A DNA stretch of 64,000 bases from Hydrangea macrophylla (lineage: Eukaryota; Streptophyta; Magnoliopsida; Cornales; Hydrangeaceae): NCBI GenBank assembly GCA_033977485.1, contig CM066994.1, positions 26,008,681-26,072,680 on the forward strand, in the 5' to 3' direction. Both the position numbers and the translations under genes were made by a program. The stretch's first letter is position 1, and the number at the start of each line of letters is the position of its first letter. The notes beneath the pieces were generated by a model. That model saw nothing but the letters and a program-made list of their open reading frames with translations. It did no database searches and was not told the DNA's origin. Below are positions 43,393 to 54,757 of the stretch, in pieces.

Positions 43393-45509
43393 TGTCATGC
43401 CCGTTCCAGAATTTCATAGTTTAATCATGCATGATATGAAATTTTATGAATTATCATTGATATATGATAATTGAGGATAAGTGGTTGACTGTGGTCAACG
43501 GTAAGGTGTCAGTGAGGACACGGGAACATGGAAGTTCATATTGCATAATCATGAGTAAATGACATTTATATGATTTAAATGTTATTTGACTTTATCTGGT
43601 ATTTTTGTGAATAGTAATTATACCTGTGTAGTATAATTCTGATAATCTTTGATTCGGTAGTATCATTTTGAGAACTGTGGTGAGAACGTGAGTGATACGT
43701 TAATTGAAAAAGGTAGGTTGTGTAGAGATTCCACAGATTTTAGTTTTCGGACGTTATTTTTCGACCCAAACGAAACTTAGTTAGAAACTTTTAGAATTTG
43801 TAATTTTTACTCGTAAAGGCATAAAATGGACGTGTGCGACGTTTCATGGGTTAATTAGAAGTTTGAGAAACTCGTGGGGAGGTAAGCGTAATTTCCATAA
43901 CTTTTGCCTATATATAGATGAGGATGAGAATTCATTCTCATCCAAATCCAAACAAATATCTAGAGAGAGGAGAGAGAAGGGAGATTTAGTTGCCACGGGC
44001 TTTGCGACACCGATCGACGACCGTTCGTCCGTCAGATTTTCTTCAGATTTCAGATTTGAACTCGTGGAGGTAAGATCTACGTTTTGATACCACTTAGGTC
44101 ATGTTTGGCCAAGTTTTGTAAAAATCTTAATTTTGGACTTTTGGGAAAAACAGGTATAAACTTGTAGGAATTGTACCAAATTCGAAATCCGACGTTTATT
44201 TAGCCCCCTAGACGATCCTTCAAAGTTTGAAGAGATTCGCACGAGGTATGAAGTTCTAACTTGTGAAATATAAGGAAATACATGTTTTATATTTCGACGA
44301 CGAAATTGTGATCCGGGCGAAATCCATGTGTTAATTGTAGGCCCGTTAATTATGCACGCGCTAAATTGTGAAAAGCATGTCTAAATTTCCGCGAGCACGT
44401 TAAGTTGTCTATGTGGGTCAAAGGGGAGTCTTATACAAATTCATGCCGGAGTAAGCTTCTCGATGTTTAAGAATTTAGTAGCGACGGCTACTGTGCATGG
44501 TTGATAGACTTGGACTTGCCATGGCACTTGTGGATACAATGGTTGATAGACTTGGACTTGCCATTGGTATCGCGGTTTAAGGCTTGGACTTGCTGCTATC
44601 GGATGAATGCGTATTTTTCTTCCTAGAGACTATTGTATGATTTATGAGATTAAAGCATGTTTCATCATATATTGCACATGTTAAACTTGTACGCTCAGTA
44701 TATAGCTGAGCAGTGGAGATGTACTCCATTGCAGGTAAGAAGAAGGATAAGAAGAAGCGCGATGAGTGAGGCCGATGAACGCCGGGGATAACACTTGTAT
44801 ATGTTTTTGGTTTAAATCCTAAACTTGTGTAAGGTTTGGTAATATGTTGTAATAGAACCATAGATTAGTCCTGCAGTACTGTAATCGTGTAATTGAATGT
44901 CTGTAATTATGTTTTAATGCGTTAAAATCAGTTGTGGTTGTGATTGTTATTGGTATTGAGTAGTAGGACTTGTAAATTCCAGCACAGGGCTGCCAGCAGA
45001 GGAGCAGTCGACTGAACCCCTCTGATCAGTCGACTGAATCTCGTGTAGTTGAGATACTATAAGGAAATATCAGAGAAGCAGTCGACTGGACCCCTTGGGC
45101 AGTCGACTGAACACTGTTTAGTTAAGCTACTGCCTCCTTCGATTGAATAGCAGTCGACTGGTTTCAGAAAGCAGTCGACTGGGCAGTCGACTGGACCTCT
45201 GTTGAGATTTAGGGTCTTTGGTTCTGCTTGACGCAGTCGACGGAGCAGTCGACTGGACCCTGGTGCAGTCGACTGAGCCTCTGTTTTTCAAAACTGATTT
45301 CTTTGAATGTGTTTTCTATGGCCAAAACTTTTTATAACTCTGTTTTCAATAGATTTTACAAACACAGAAGGGAGCGTTTCCCAAGTTTTAAACTACCAGG
45401 GTTGTTTTATAGAAGTTCTTTCCGCTGCGTATTATTAGATGAAGTTTGGATGAGCCTTGGTGGCGTGCCACGTGTCCTATTTCCACGCGTAGTGGGATGG
45501 GTCGTGACA
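43393..45509 (+). mobile_element. Solo LTR of a Tekay-type gypsy family, 2117 bp
   Basis: Begins TGTCATGCCC, ends GTCGTGACA, flanked by the 5-bp duplication GATTG (43388-43392 and 45510-45514), with no internal region. Blocks match the LTR of the element at 13818: the stretch around GAAACTTAGTTAGAAACTTTT, GGGGAGGTAA and TGCCTATATATAG (TATA box near 43908-43918). It is a different subfamily, since other parts are unalignable by eye. The 45005-45274 segment carries the CAGTCGACTG array. Confidence 0.88.
45005..45274 (+). repeat. Array of the palindrome CAGTCGACTG in the solo LTR
   Basis: Nine perfect copies and one near copy (CAGTCGACGG) in 270 bases, irregularly spaced and mostly followed by GGACC or GAACC-like words. 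The spacing is too irregular for a simple tandem duplication of one unit. Confidence 0.85.
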
Positions 45510-46730
45510 GATTGGGTAGCAAACGTAGTTAAAAAGACAAGTAATTTATGGTTCCCAAATTTGATGCCCAAATGATTCAAATACGACATCCAAATGTTAT
45601 TGACAAATGTGCATTTAATATAAATGTATTTCCATTAAAAAGTTGTAGGAGGTCAATTGTTAAAACATATGGAACTAGATTTGGGATTTAAATTTGTATC
45701 CCAAATAAATCCCAAACACGTGTGCATATTGAATTGATTCTTGTTCTTGATTCCATATTCTAGAACATGTAGATGGGATTTTCAATACTCATTCTCTTGT
45801 TTTTAACTTTCAAGAACTTGTGTACATATGGTTTTAATACTATTTCTTGATCATTCAATCTATCTATCTATTAGAATATCTAATAGTGGAAGTCTCCAAG
45901 TTACCCTTCTCAATTAACTTCCAAGTTCTAAGCACTTGAAATTCTTGGATAATACCATAATTGCTACCAAATCAACGTTTTGAAATCTGTGGGGTCTGTA
46001 TTGACAAGGACATTGACTTATATTCCATATATGAACATACAATCAGTAGGAACACGTGAAAATATGTCTCTTTGCTGTATAGAATTATGTAATATTTGGC
46101 AACTGCTGATGTCAATAGCATGTAAGTAATCTATTTTACTGACTCCAAGGAGGTCACCTTTAGCATTTTTAAATTCTTTTGAGTCGGCTTAGAATCATAA
46201 TGAATTTGATACTCATAACATAATACTGACTTGGTTGTATTATGTTCTTTTTTTTTTGGTGGAGAAATTAGCATGGACTCATCAAATGCCTTTACTTGGG
46301 TTTTTGAATTACTTTTAGATCCTTTGTTATATGCGCTAGCATCGAGCTTGACACAATTCCTTCTGGCATAAGTACAAGTTTTTTTCTCGTGAATCATATT
46401 TTCGCTATATGAACTCACTCTTGGTTTCTACCGATGCCACTAAGAGCCCCTTCAGGATAAAGCGTTTTCGGGCCATCAATCTTTATAAGTTATTGTTTAA
46501 AAAGCTATGACTACTTGGATGAGCTTTTCACAGAATCACGGCTATTAAAAAATCTGATTTCTTTTTAAAGCTAAAAAACATCTTTTAAACAATTGGCCGC
46601 TTTTTAAAAAATCTATTATTCCAAAAAGTGATTTCATTAAAAGGTAACCCAAACAGGCACTTAGTTTCAGTTTTGTGATACAATTACCATGATGTGTATA
46701 GAGCTGACTTGTCGGGACAATCACTTTTAG
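45510..46730. other. CACTA interior, no gene recognised
   Basis: AT-rich, no convincing exon until 46731. Some text resembles intron or intergenic plant DNA. Confidence 0.45.
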
Positions 46731-46895
46731 GTGACAGATTTAGAAGTGGAACTTGAAACTACTAGGCAGAGTGGAAAAGAGAATTTGCAGCAAGCTGTTC
46801 TTATCGAACTGGAAAGATTTACGCAGACGCAGTGGGATATCAAGGAACTTCGAAGATTGTTTATGGAGACAGAGTTGAAATTGAAGTGTGAACAG
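46731..46895 (+). pseudogene. Captured exon 1 of a PX-domain/EREX-like coiled-coil gene
   Basis: 165 bases between a pyrimidine-rich acceptor (ACTTTTAG) and a GT donor, phase 0 at both ends. It encodes [20 protein letters not shown] and ELKLKCEQ, a charged coiled coil. The pattern is that of the region after the PX domain in plant PX proteins of the EREX/EREL type (endosomal Rab5-effector family), recognised from memory. Only this and the next exon were found; no PX domain lies upstream. It is inside the CACTA element. Confidence 0.6.
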
Positions 46896-47511
46896 GTTCT
46901 TAAATGTTTCTGTATGTAGACATTTCCATTTTTTTTTTTGTAGATTTAGAAAAGGAAAATGAAAAGTAATGGTAAACGAAAAGAAAACCTACTTCCCTAG
47001 TGTTTTCTTCCATGCTTGAATAGCAATGGAAATTACAAATTTGTCAGTATAATAGGAATTCAACAGAGGAATAAAGTGACTCACAGAAAAGTCCAATTTT
47101 TTCTTTTTTAATTTCAACTTCACGCTATTTCTTTTTTATTCCTATTTTCTTCATGGTTTTCCTTAGGCCCTGTTTGGTTCATGGATTTAGTGAAGGAAAG
47201 CTGGAAAGGAAAGGAAAGGAAACCACGAAGGAAATTCTTTGTTTGGTTGGTAAGGAAAATAGTGAGGATTAGGACGGGAGTGAAAATATAGTGATCAATG
47301 CATTAAAATTTTTGAAATATTATGATTCTCTTTCCTCCCTTTTCCCTAGGCTACAATTGTATTTTAAAGATTTTTAGTTTTGATGTTATTTCAAACAAAG
47401 AGGAAAATTCAAGGGAACTAGTTTTCCTTTCCTTTTCTTTTTCTTCTCCAAATCAAACAGAGCCTAGGATCTCCTCTTTTGGGGTAGTAAAAGATGTGTG
47501 GAAAATTTCAG

Positions 47512-47754
47512 GATGAGAAGGCCCACTTGGAGTTGGCAAAAATATCCATCAGTCAAGAGAATGAAATGTTGCTGCAAGAGTTGGATGTTGCTAGGCAAGA
47601 GCTTGAGAATTCACGCAGACATCATGAAGAGTTAGAGATGAAATCAAAAGTGGATGTTAAACTTCTTGTTAAAGAGGTCAAGTCTCTTAGAAGTTCTCAG
47701 TCAGATTTGAAGAAGGAGCTTAGCAGATTGATGAAAGAAAAATCAGAACTAGAG
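47512..47754 (+). pseudogene. Captured exon 2 of the same PX-domain/EREX-like gene
   Basis: 243 bases, acceptor TTTCAG and donor GTATCT, phase 0. It encodes DEKAHLELAKISISQENEML, LLVKEVKSLRSSQSDLKKEL and LMKEKSELE, a continuous heptad coiled coil that follows exon 1 in the expected order. Both exons are open and splice-compatible, so capture seems recent or the exons are still constrained. The following conserved exon was not found before the CACTA right end. Confidence 0.62.
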
Positions 47755-50076
47755 GTATCTTTTCGCTTGAATAAATCATTTGCCTTTTTTGCTAAATTAC
47801 CTGAGTAATTAGGGAAATAGAAATCCGAGGAATTTTAAATGTGGCAACACCCATTTTAATTTGTTTATTTAGGTCCTGTTTGGAATCATCTCTCGTACGT
47901 GTTTAGGCCACAATGTGCTTCTGGTGCCCCAAAATGCATAGATTAGCATGTTTGGATAAATTTTAAGCACCTCTTTAGAGCCCTAAAAGTATGCTTTGGC
48001 TCAAGTAGGGGTGTTTCAGCCCAAACATGATGGAAGAAGCAGATTTGTTTTTAATGGATTTTTCTTAATTCCCACACATGAGAAGTGTATAGCTGCAGGT
48101 TGCAACTACTTCTTTGGAAGAAAGGTATGCTACTGCATTTTTGTCATTCCTTGTGAATGTAAGTACCAATTGCTTAATTGGAATTTATCCTCAATAACTA
48201 GAGGCACTTTACTCATTCATAAGTGGAATTGTTGATGGCTAGAGGTACTTTACTCACTCAATAAATAATAGATGATTTGGATGTATGAATTGTTTTCTTA
48301 TGTTATAATAGTGATTTACTCTTTTGTTCTGTGCTAAAGCTAAACACACATGTGCACAGAGCACAGCATCCCACGTGCACAGCAGCACATGTGCACAACA
48401 TAGCAGCCCACGTGCACCGCACATCACACGTGCACAGCAGCACGTCCAGATCTTTGCTACTTCTCTGTTAGATCAGTCTAGGTAAATTTGTGATAAAAGC
48501 AGTTGTTGGGTCTGTTCGTAGTATGTTTTATCAGAAGTAGCGTTATTTTACCTTGACAACTATTTGTCTAAATTTGAAAGAGCTATGATGGTCTTTTTCA
48601 ATTTTATTTTCCTAGAGTGAGATTATTAATTTAAAATGCAAATTTTATTGCTCAAGTAAATTACCTAACGATAAATCACCTTGCTCAGACAGACTTAGTC
48701 GAAGTCTTAGTCTTAGTCTTACCTAGTGACAACCATTTTTCTAATTTTGAAAGAGCTATGATAGTTTAATCTTTCTCAATGTTAAGTTTGTATTTTTGTT
48801 TTTGACTAGATTATTTTTGTTATGGTGAGAAAGAAAAGCGAAACAAAAGCAATGTGGAAAGTAGAAGATCAATCAACTTGCTCGGACTAATGCCTTGTAT
48901 GCATATTTGATTTGATTATTTTCATTACATTGGACCTGATGACTTTCAAGGTAAGAAAGCTTATATGTGCATACTTTACTCATTCATTACATGTATGTTT
49001 TTCCTCTTCCAATCAATGCTGAAAGTAAACTAGATAAACAAAAAACTAGAGAAAGGCAGAAGATCAATCATGTAAGAGTCACTCACTGCTATTTTGTTGT
49101 ACTTGTTCACGGTGTTTCTCATTGTGCAATTGTTGTCTATATAATAACTCATTGAAAATTTCTAATTTCTTAGGTACAAATGGAATTTCACTAGTCTGAG
49201 TTTGGACAAAAGGCTGGACTTCTTTGAATCCAACTGGGCATTTTTCGCTGGGTTTGGTAATATTCTTTTTCACTACAGCTGATTGGATTTTTATCAGTTT
49301 TGGTTAGCTGCTCTCTTATGAGTGGATCTGCAGTCAGAAAATTTCTGGGCTGGGCAATTACATAAATGGTAAGATCTGGGCACTGGAATTTGAAAAGCCA
49401 GATATATAATTTCTGGGCTGGGCAATTTCCCATCATGTACATTAGTCTTTTTTTTGCCATTGAAGCAACTTCCAGGACCTTCTCTCTCTCCCTCTCATAC
49501 ATCAATCAAGTCATTTCTCAAAAATTCATATTGGTGACATACATGATACAACCATAGTTATAAGAATCTGCCACTGAATCGGGTCGGTTTGTATTTCTGA
49601 CCGATTAAGTAACTTGGTTCAGGCCATCTGAAATGACCCATTTACCGATGAACCCTGTGATGTAGGCGGGTGACCTGGACAAACGTTTAAGGTTCCTAGA
49701 CCACCGAGCTAGATACGCGGTTGTGATTTGGTTTTTGTATTCAATATATAATACTAGAAAAATCGCCCGAGTAATAAGAGGTTTGTTTAAATTTTGAAGG
49801 GATAAACTTCAGTTGAAAACTTGTAATTAGGACCAAACAATATATTCTAAACTTTTTTCAGTAATGTAGCGAATGCATTTTTAAATTGATCATTATGATG
49901 GAATAAGGTTTAGCGAATATTGTCTGAACTTGTATCTATGTGTTTCTGGCTGTGGCCTAGTTCTCCTAGGATAATTATACGTTGTAAACTCTATAACCAT
50001 ACATAATAATTATTTCGCTGCACCTCTTTGAAGTGCAACCGGGCGTGTGTTGATCGCATAATTCTATGTTTTCATT

Positions 50077-50117
<41 letters not shown>

Positions 50118-52020
50118 AGAAAATTTTCAAGATTATCTGAACTTAGTTTAGTTTGGGCCTTGAAAAACCCATCCGTGTCTTAAGTTTGCAAATGAACTTG
50201 TTCTACAGGTTGTTTGATTCTTACACTTGATTTTTTTTCCTGAAGGAAAAAAAAAATATGTACGTTTGCTTGTAATTGAGTTGTAATGCCTCTTAGGCTC
50301 TCTAGTGTTACTTGTACTCATCAAAATTATGGCACTTTTTCCATTTTAGATCTCCGTTGAATTTCAAGATCACTGATGTTGTTCTAAAGATGCCAACAAG
50401 TGTGACTGAGCCGGACAGATGCTACTTTGAGGTAAGGTTGGCTACTTGTCTCTCTCTCTCTCTCTCTTCCCGTTTGATTAGTTTATTTGTTCTCTCTGTA
50501 TTGGCATATGGATTGAGAAAAAAAATTATAGCTATAGTTTTCCCCATTTTTGCTTTTCCAATATGACTGTATACTACTTTTGGGTTTTCAGCAGTTGTGG
50601 TTAAATTCAAGAAGTGTCTCTTAAAGGTTTACACATAGGCTAATGATTTAAGAGGGACATAACTAGTGTGCGCATTTTAGTGGCTCCTATATACAAATTT
50701 GAAGGTTTCTATATAATTGTTGATTTGAGCATTCTTTTAGGCTTTGTTTGGTTCATGAATTTAATGATAGACAAAGAAAAATACACAAAGGAAAACATTT
50801 TCCTTTGTTTGGTTACTAGACTAAAACATTTTCCTTTTGTTCTATGCTAATGCTAAACACAAACGTGCACACATCACATCAGCCTACGTGCACAACAGTG
50901 TAAGTGCTCATTAGCCCATGTGCACAACACGCATGCAATGCACACGCACGACCATGCACAGCACGCGTACACACAGCACACGTCCACGCGCACAAGAAAA
51001 ATATATGTAGTTGAAGCAATCAAGATTGTAGTGTTGGTTTTGGTTTGTTGCAGTTGATTCAATACTAGGATTTTGTTGAGGCAATTTATTTCTGTTACTT
51101 ATTTAGTTGTTTCTCATGTAGTTTAATTATGAGGGTAACTTGATATCCATTCCCTTGAAAGTTGAAAACTGAGCAACTAGATTCTTTTACAATATTCTTG
51201 GCATTGTGTTCTTTCTTGAAAGAAATTTTAATTGTAATTTGAGTAGTTGGACAAACTACTTTTGGATTTCAAAATATCTTTACATTTCCTTTTAAGAAAT
51301 GTTATGTGAGAACTGGGTATACCTTGATCGTGGGTTAGGCATACACCTGTCCATCGACTTGTGACCATTGGTTAACAAGACGTACTCATAACATCATTGA
51401 TTATTTTAATTATTTTACTTTACTCCTTTTAACCATATAACCCTATTGATGTGAGTATATGTATGATCTGAAAATGGAAGGAAATATACAAAACTCTATG
51501 CGTCCGAGCTCTATTGGCTAACGTTGGTGATCATTGAACTATTTTGTAGGTGCATCATTTACAAAAAGAACAACATACTCGAAGCAGCCGTCGAGAACTT
51601 GGGAGACATTTAGCACAGTCACTCTGTCCAATTTTGATCAAATTACCTAATTTTCCGAAGGCACATCCTTTAAGGCTTTATTTGTTTGTTTGTTATTTTT
51701 CCTTTAAGGCCTTAAATTTCGAAGGCACATCCTTTAATAGATTGTATTTTTTTTTTGTTGCAAATTTGAACAAAATGGTGTTTAGCAACTTGGTGGTTTA
51801 TATGTAAATTGTTTTGGATTGGATGGATTGCAAAAAGGTGTTTAGCAATTGTGTAGTTTATATATGAAAATGGCTTTTTATTGTATGGATTTGCAAAAAG
51901 GTGTTTAGCAATTGTGTAGTTTATATATGAAAATGGCTTTTTATTGTATGGATTTTAATTATACAGGTACCCCAAGAGAAATAGTATATATATATATATA
52001 TATTTTTTTTATTATATAAA
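47755..52020. other. CACTA interior with duplicated ACGTGCACA-rich clusters
   Basis: No further exon confidently recognised. An 85-base candidate at about 50348-50432 has acceptor CCATTTTAG and donor GTAAGG but no family match. Clusters of GTGCACA words at 48346-48450 and 50852-50996 are both introduced by TTTTGTTCT-TGCTAA-GCTAAACACA and so are duplicates of one another. A (CT)n tract lies at 50080-50113. Confidence 0.45.
51778..51960 (+). repeat. Three ~62-bp tandem repeats near the CACTA right end
   Basis: Units begin GTGTTTAGCAA at 51778 (diverged), 51838 and 51901; the last two are nearly identical across TTGTGTAGTTTATATATGAA and the following ATGGCTTTTTATTG. Confidence 0.8.
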
Positions 52021-52434
52021 TTTTCAAATTTTTGTCACTGTTCGAAGCGGTGACAAACTTTCTACAGGATCACCATAATTTGTCACGGTTTAATGAGGTG
52101 ATAAATGCATGAACTGTCACCAACAATTGTCACAGTCTATGGCGGTGACCAATTTATATTTGGTCACTGCCTAGGGAGGTGACAAATTTAGATTTGGTCA
52201 CTGTCTGGGCAGGTGACAAATTTATATTTGGTCACTGTTTAGGGAGGTGACAATATTAAGGCAATTATCCCTTTTAGGGGTACACAAATGGGCGGTGACA
52301 AACAAATTTGTCACCTTCAGTGGAGGTGACAAAATTATTTGTCACCCCCGAAATAGTCACCTCCCAAAATAGTGACAAATGGGGTTTGTCACTGCTTTGA
52401 GCAGTGCCAAATCGGCCAATCTGGTGCAGTGTTT

Positions 52435-53301
52435 GTAATATTTTAGGAGATCACTTTGGTACACCAAGGTGGTATTGGTGTTGGTACACCAAAATAAACC
52501 AGGACCCTTGAATGATGCCTTATAGTGATCTCAACCATCCAACCAAACACCTCACCCTTAAATGAAAATTCATTCCAAAACCCACCCTCTCACCTCTCTA
52601 GCCGGTTACAAGTTCACACCCCATCACTTTTCTCTCTCTTCGTGTCCATTTCCATTCTCCTCTCTTTCCCTCTCATTTTTGAAACCAAGGGTGAGCAAAA
52701 CCCAACCGGCCAACACCACTACTCCGGTGAATGGAGACAGGATCCAACCCACCCCATAACTCTGGCGTACCGGCGACCGAACCCGACCCACAACTCCAGA
52801 CGACCACTACTCCAGAAACCCAACCCACAACCCCATTTTGGTTTTGGCCCAAAACCCAACCCCTCACCTCTCTAGCCAACCACCCACACCCCCTGACCTT
52901 CTATCTTCCCTCTCCTTTTTCAAATCTAGCAACTCACTTCGGTGTACACATTACACAAGGCAGACCCACTTCGGCGATTCCGGTGACATCACAAGGCTGA
53001 CATCACAAGGCCGATCCATTTCTGCACAAAGACTGACTGCATTCACAAAGACATCACAAGGCTATTTTCGGAAGAAAAAAAAAAGACATCAAAAGGCCGA
53101 CTCGGCGATTCCGGTGACTCCGGCGGCTTCCGACCGAGGTAAGATGAGCTTCATCATCTTCATTTACATATTCACCATAAAATCCCGTAATTTGAAAAGA
53201 AAACTTTGAAATTTTGAATACCTAAAACCCTAACCAATTATTGCCGAACAGTAGTATGATCAAGTCTAATTTTTAAACTGATTGAAATGCTCAGTATATA
53301 T
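52435..53301. other. Intergenic spacer between CACTA and second Tat element
   Basis: C-rich text with a duplicated word TCACCTCTCTAGCC (52590 and 52865) and repeated ACATCACAAGGC words (about 52986-53062). It resembles a 5'-UTR or promoter region of a plant gene (CT-rich, no TATA that I trust). The open frame 52525-52875 matches nothing I know. Confidence 0.45.
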
Positions 53302-54051
53302 TGATGATGCCAAAAACTGGTATGCACGGATTTGGTGATAAAGCAAGAGAGAGAAAGAGAGACAAGAGGTTTGTATCAAAAGGTAAAAAACGTGTCCTCG
53401 GTTGTTGGAGTCGCTCCAAAATACCTTTTGACTAAAAGATTCCCAACAACACTGGTTTTCCAAAACCAAGGGCAAAACCTGTGGGTGGGAGTGTGTCACT
53501 GCATGCGTCACTGAGATGTGGTTCGTAATGAGGTGACCTACGTCCACGGTTGTGCCGGAGCACTAGCACTATGACTGAAATAATGTCGGGGATCGCTGGT
53601 GAACCAACAGACTTGGAGCTACCAGAGACCGGCCGGGCGAGTTACGCGTGCAGTTTGTATATGCAGTTCTATACGGCAAGAATACGATCCCCTTTGATGG
53701 GGGTGAGAGGTCCCTTTTATAGATGTAAGAGACCTCCTCATACAAGGTAAGTAAGTACATTAGGAGAGTTCATCTAATTACAATTGATTGGCATAAATCA
53801 TGGAAGTTTCCTAAGCGGATTAGGAAACTAATTACACCTTCCATTGGTGTTCCATTCGAGTTAGGAAACTGCTGGGAGTCTTGCAGAGCAAGTCATAGAG
53901 CATGTCCAGACCGTGCCCATCACGTGGTAGGCCCATGTTATGCGCCCAAGCTGTGGAACAACCCGAGCGGTTGAAGCCGGAGTATCCGGGCACACAGGCC
54001 CTCTTGCTGAGGTAGCTGTTTGACTTTGACCCGATATTTTTGGACCTATCA
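53302..54051 (-). repeat. 3' LTR (left) of the older Tat element, with 141-bp insertion
   Basis: 750 bp against 616 bp in the right LTR. The excess is a 141-base insertion at 53377-53517 between TTTGTAT and GTGGTTCG, together with loss of the 7 bases GCCCCGT after GTTCG (near 53525). The inserted sequence is listed as a finding. Confidence 0.9.
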
Positions 54052-54355
54052 GCTGCCCCCCATTTTCAAAACTGATGTGATGCTTCATCGGATGAGGATT
54101 GAAAATCTGCATACTTTGGCACACCACTCGGGAAATTACCCGGGTGGTTACTCGGGACGGGACCTGCCTCCTTAGTTGACTGGGGCTTAGACCGAGCGGT
54201 AGCTTCATCACCTCGGGGTGGTTGTTGACACGTGTCAAGAGATGAGTGGTCTAGTCATGATCCAACGTGGTTGCTGGGAGAGTAACCGAACAGTTGCATT
54301 GTAACCGGACCGTCATGTCTGCCATTTAATGCGCGCACCTTTTGAGGCGTCGCTT

Positions 54356-54452
54356 CACGTGCCTGAGGAGACGACTGTCAGAGAGTTAAAGCGAGAAAAT
54401 TCCCTGGCCGTTGGATTTAATCTAACCTGGACCGTTCACGCATCCTATATAA
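54356..54452 (+). promoter_or_regulatory. G-box and TATA box of the antisense gene in the older Tat element
   Basis: CACGTG at 54356-54361 and TATATAA at 54446-54452, preceded by CATTTAATGCGCGCAC and GAGGCGTCGC, homologous to the promoters at 29126 and 30767. Spacing is 90 here against 79 in the other two. Confidence 0.7.
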
Positions 54453-54757
54453 GGGGTACTTGTTCATTTATTCTATTCCTGCTGATTGAAGATTGAATTT
54501 ACTGAGCGGTCTTGAGAGCAAAGAGTCCCCGATCAAATTTCCCGAGCTCTTTCTCTGCTTTAATTTTTGTAAGTCTTCACTTTCCTAGTTTCAATTCGTT
54601 GTAATCCTTCCCTTTCCTTTTCTTAGTGAGGCTAGAGAGAACGAATCCGCTAGGGCTTACCCGGGAGTGGGATTTCTTCTTCTTTAGATTCTGCTTTTTC
54701 CTTAAGTTAGGCAGCACGGTTAGGCAATTTAGCCACACGGGTTGACTCGGGATAGTT

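Larger units (their letters stand above)
41562..52431. mobile_element. CACTA (En/Spm) DNA transposon, ~10.9 kb, apparently non-autonomous
   Basis: The left end CACTACACCAAAA and the right end (minus strand) CACTGCACCAGAT share CACT-CACCA. TTT is duplicated on both sides (41559-41561, 52432-52434). Subterminal arrays of TTTGTCAC/GTGACAAA words in both orientations occupy 41584-41755 and 52035-52415, as expected of CACTA ends that bind transposase. I recognise no TNPD/TNPA-like transposase inside. The interior holds captured exons, a solo LTR, microsatellites and unassigned AT-rich DNA. Confidence 0.85.

Noticed and set aside
49079..49505. Minus-strand frames inside the CACTA element (64 and 104 residues)
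   Set aside because: No start context, splice sites or family resemblance that I can defend; the surrounding text has a duplicated TTTCTGGGCTGGGCAATT word typical of repeats.
50348..50432. 85-base candidate exon with good acceptor and donor
   Set aside because: The translation (ITDVVLKMPTSVTEPDRCYF) matches nothing I know, and it does not continue the EREX-like protein; kept only as a remark.
52525..52875. 116-residue Pro/Asn-rich frame
   Set aside because: No recognisable domain, overlaps other equally long frames, composition of a CT-rich plant leader.
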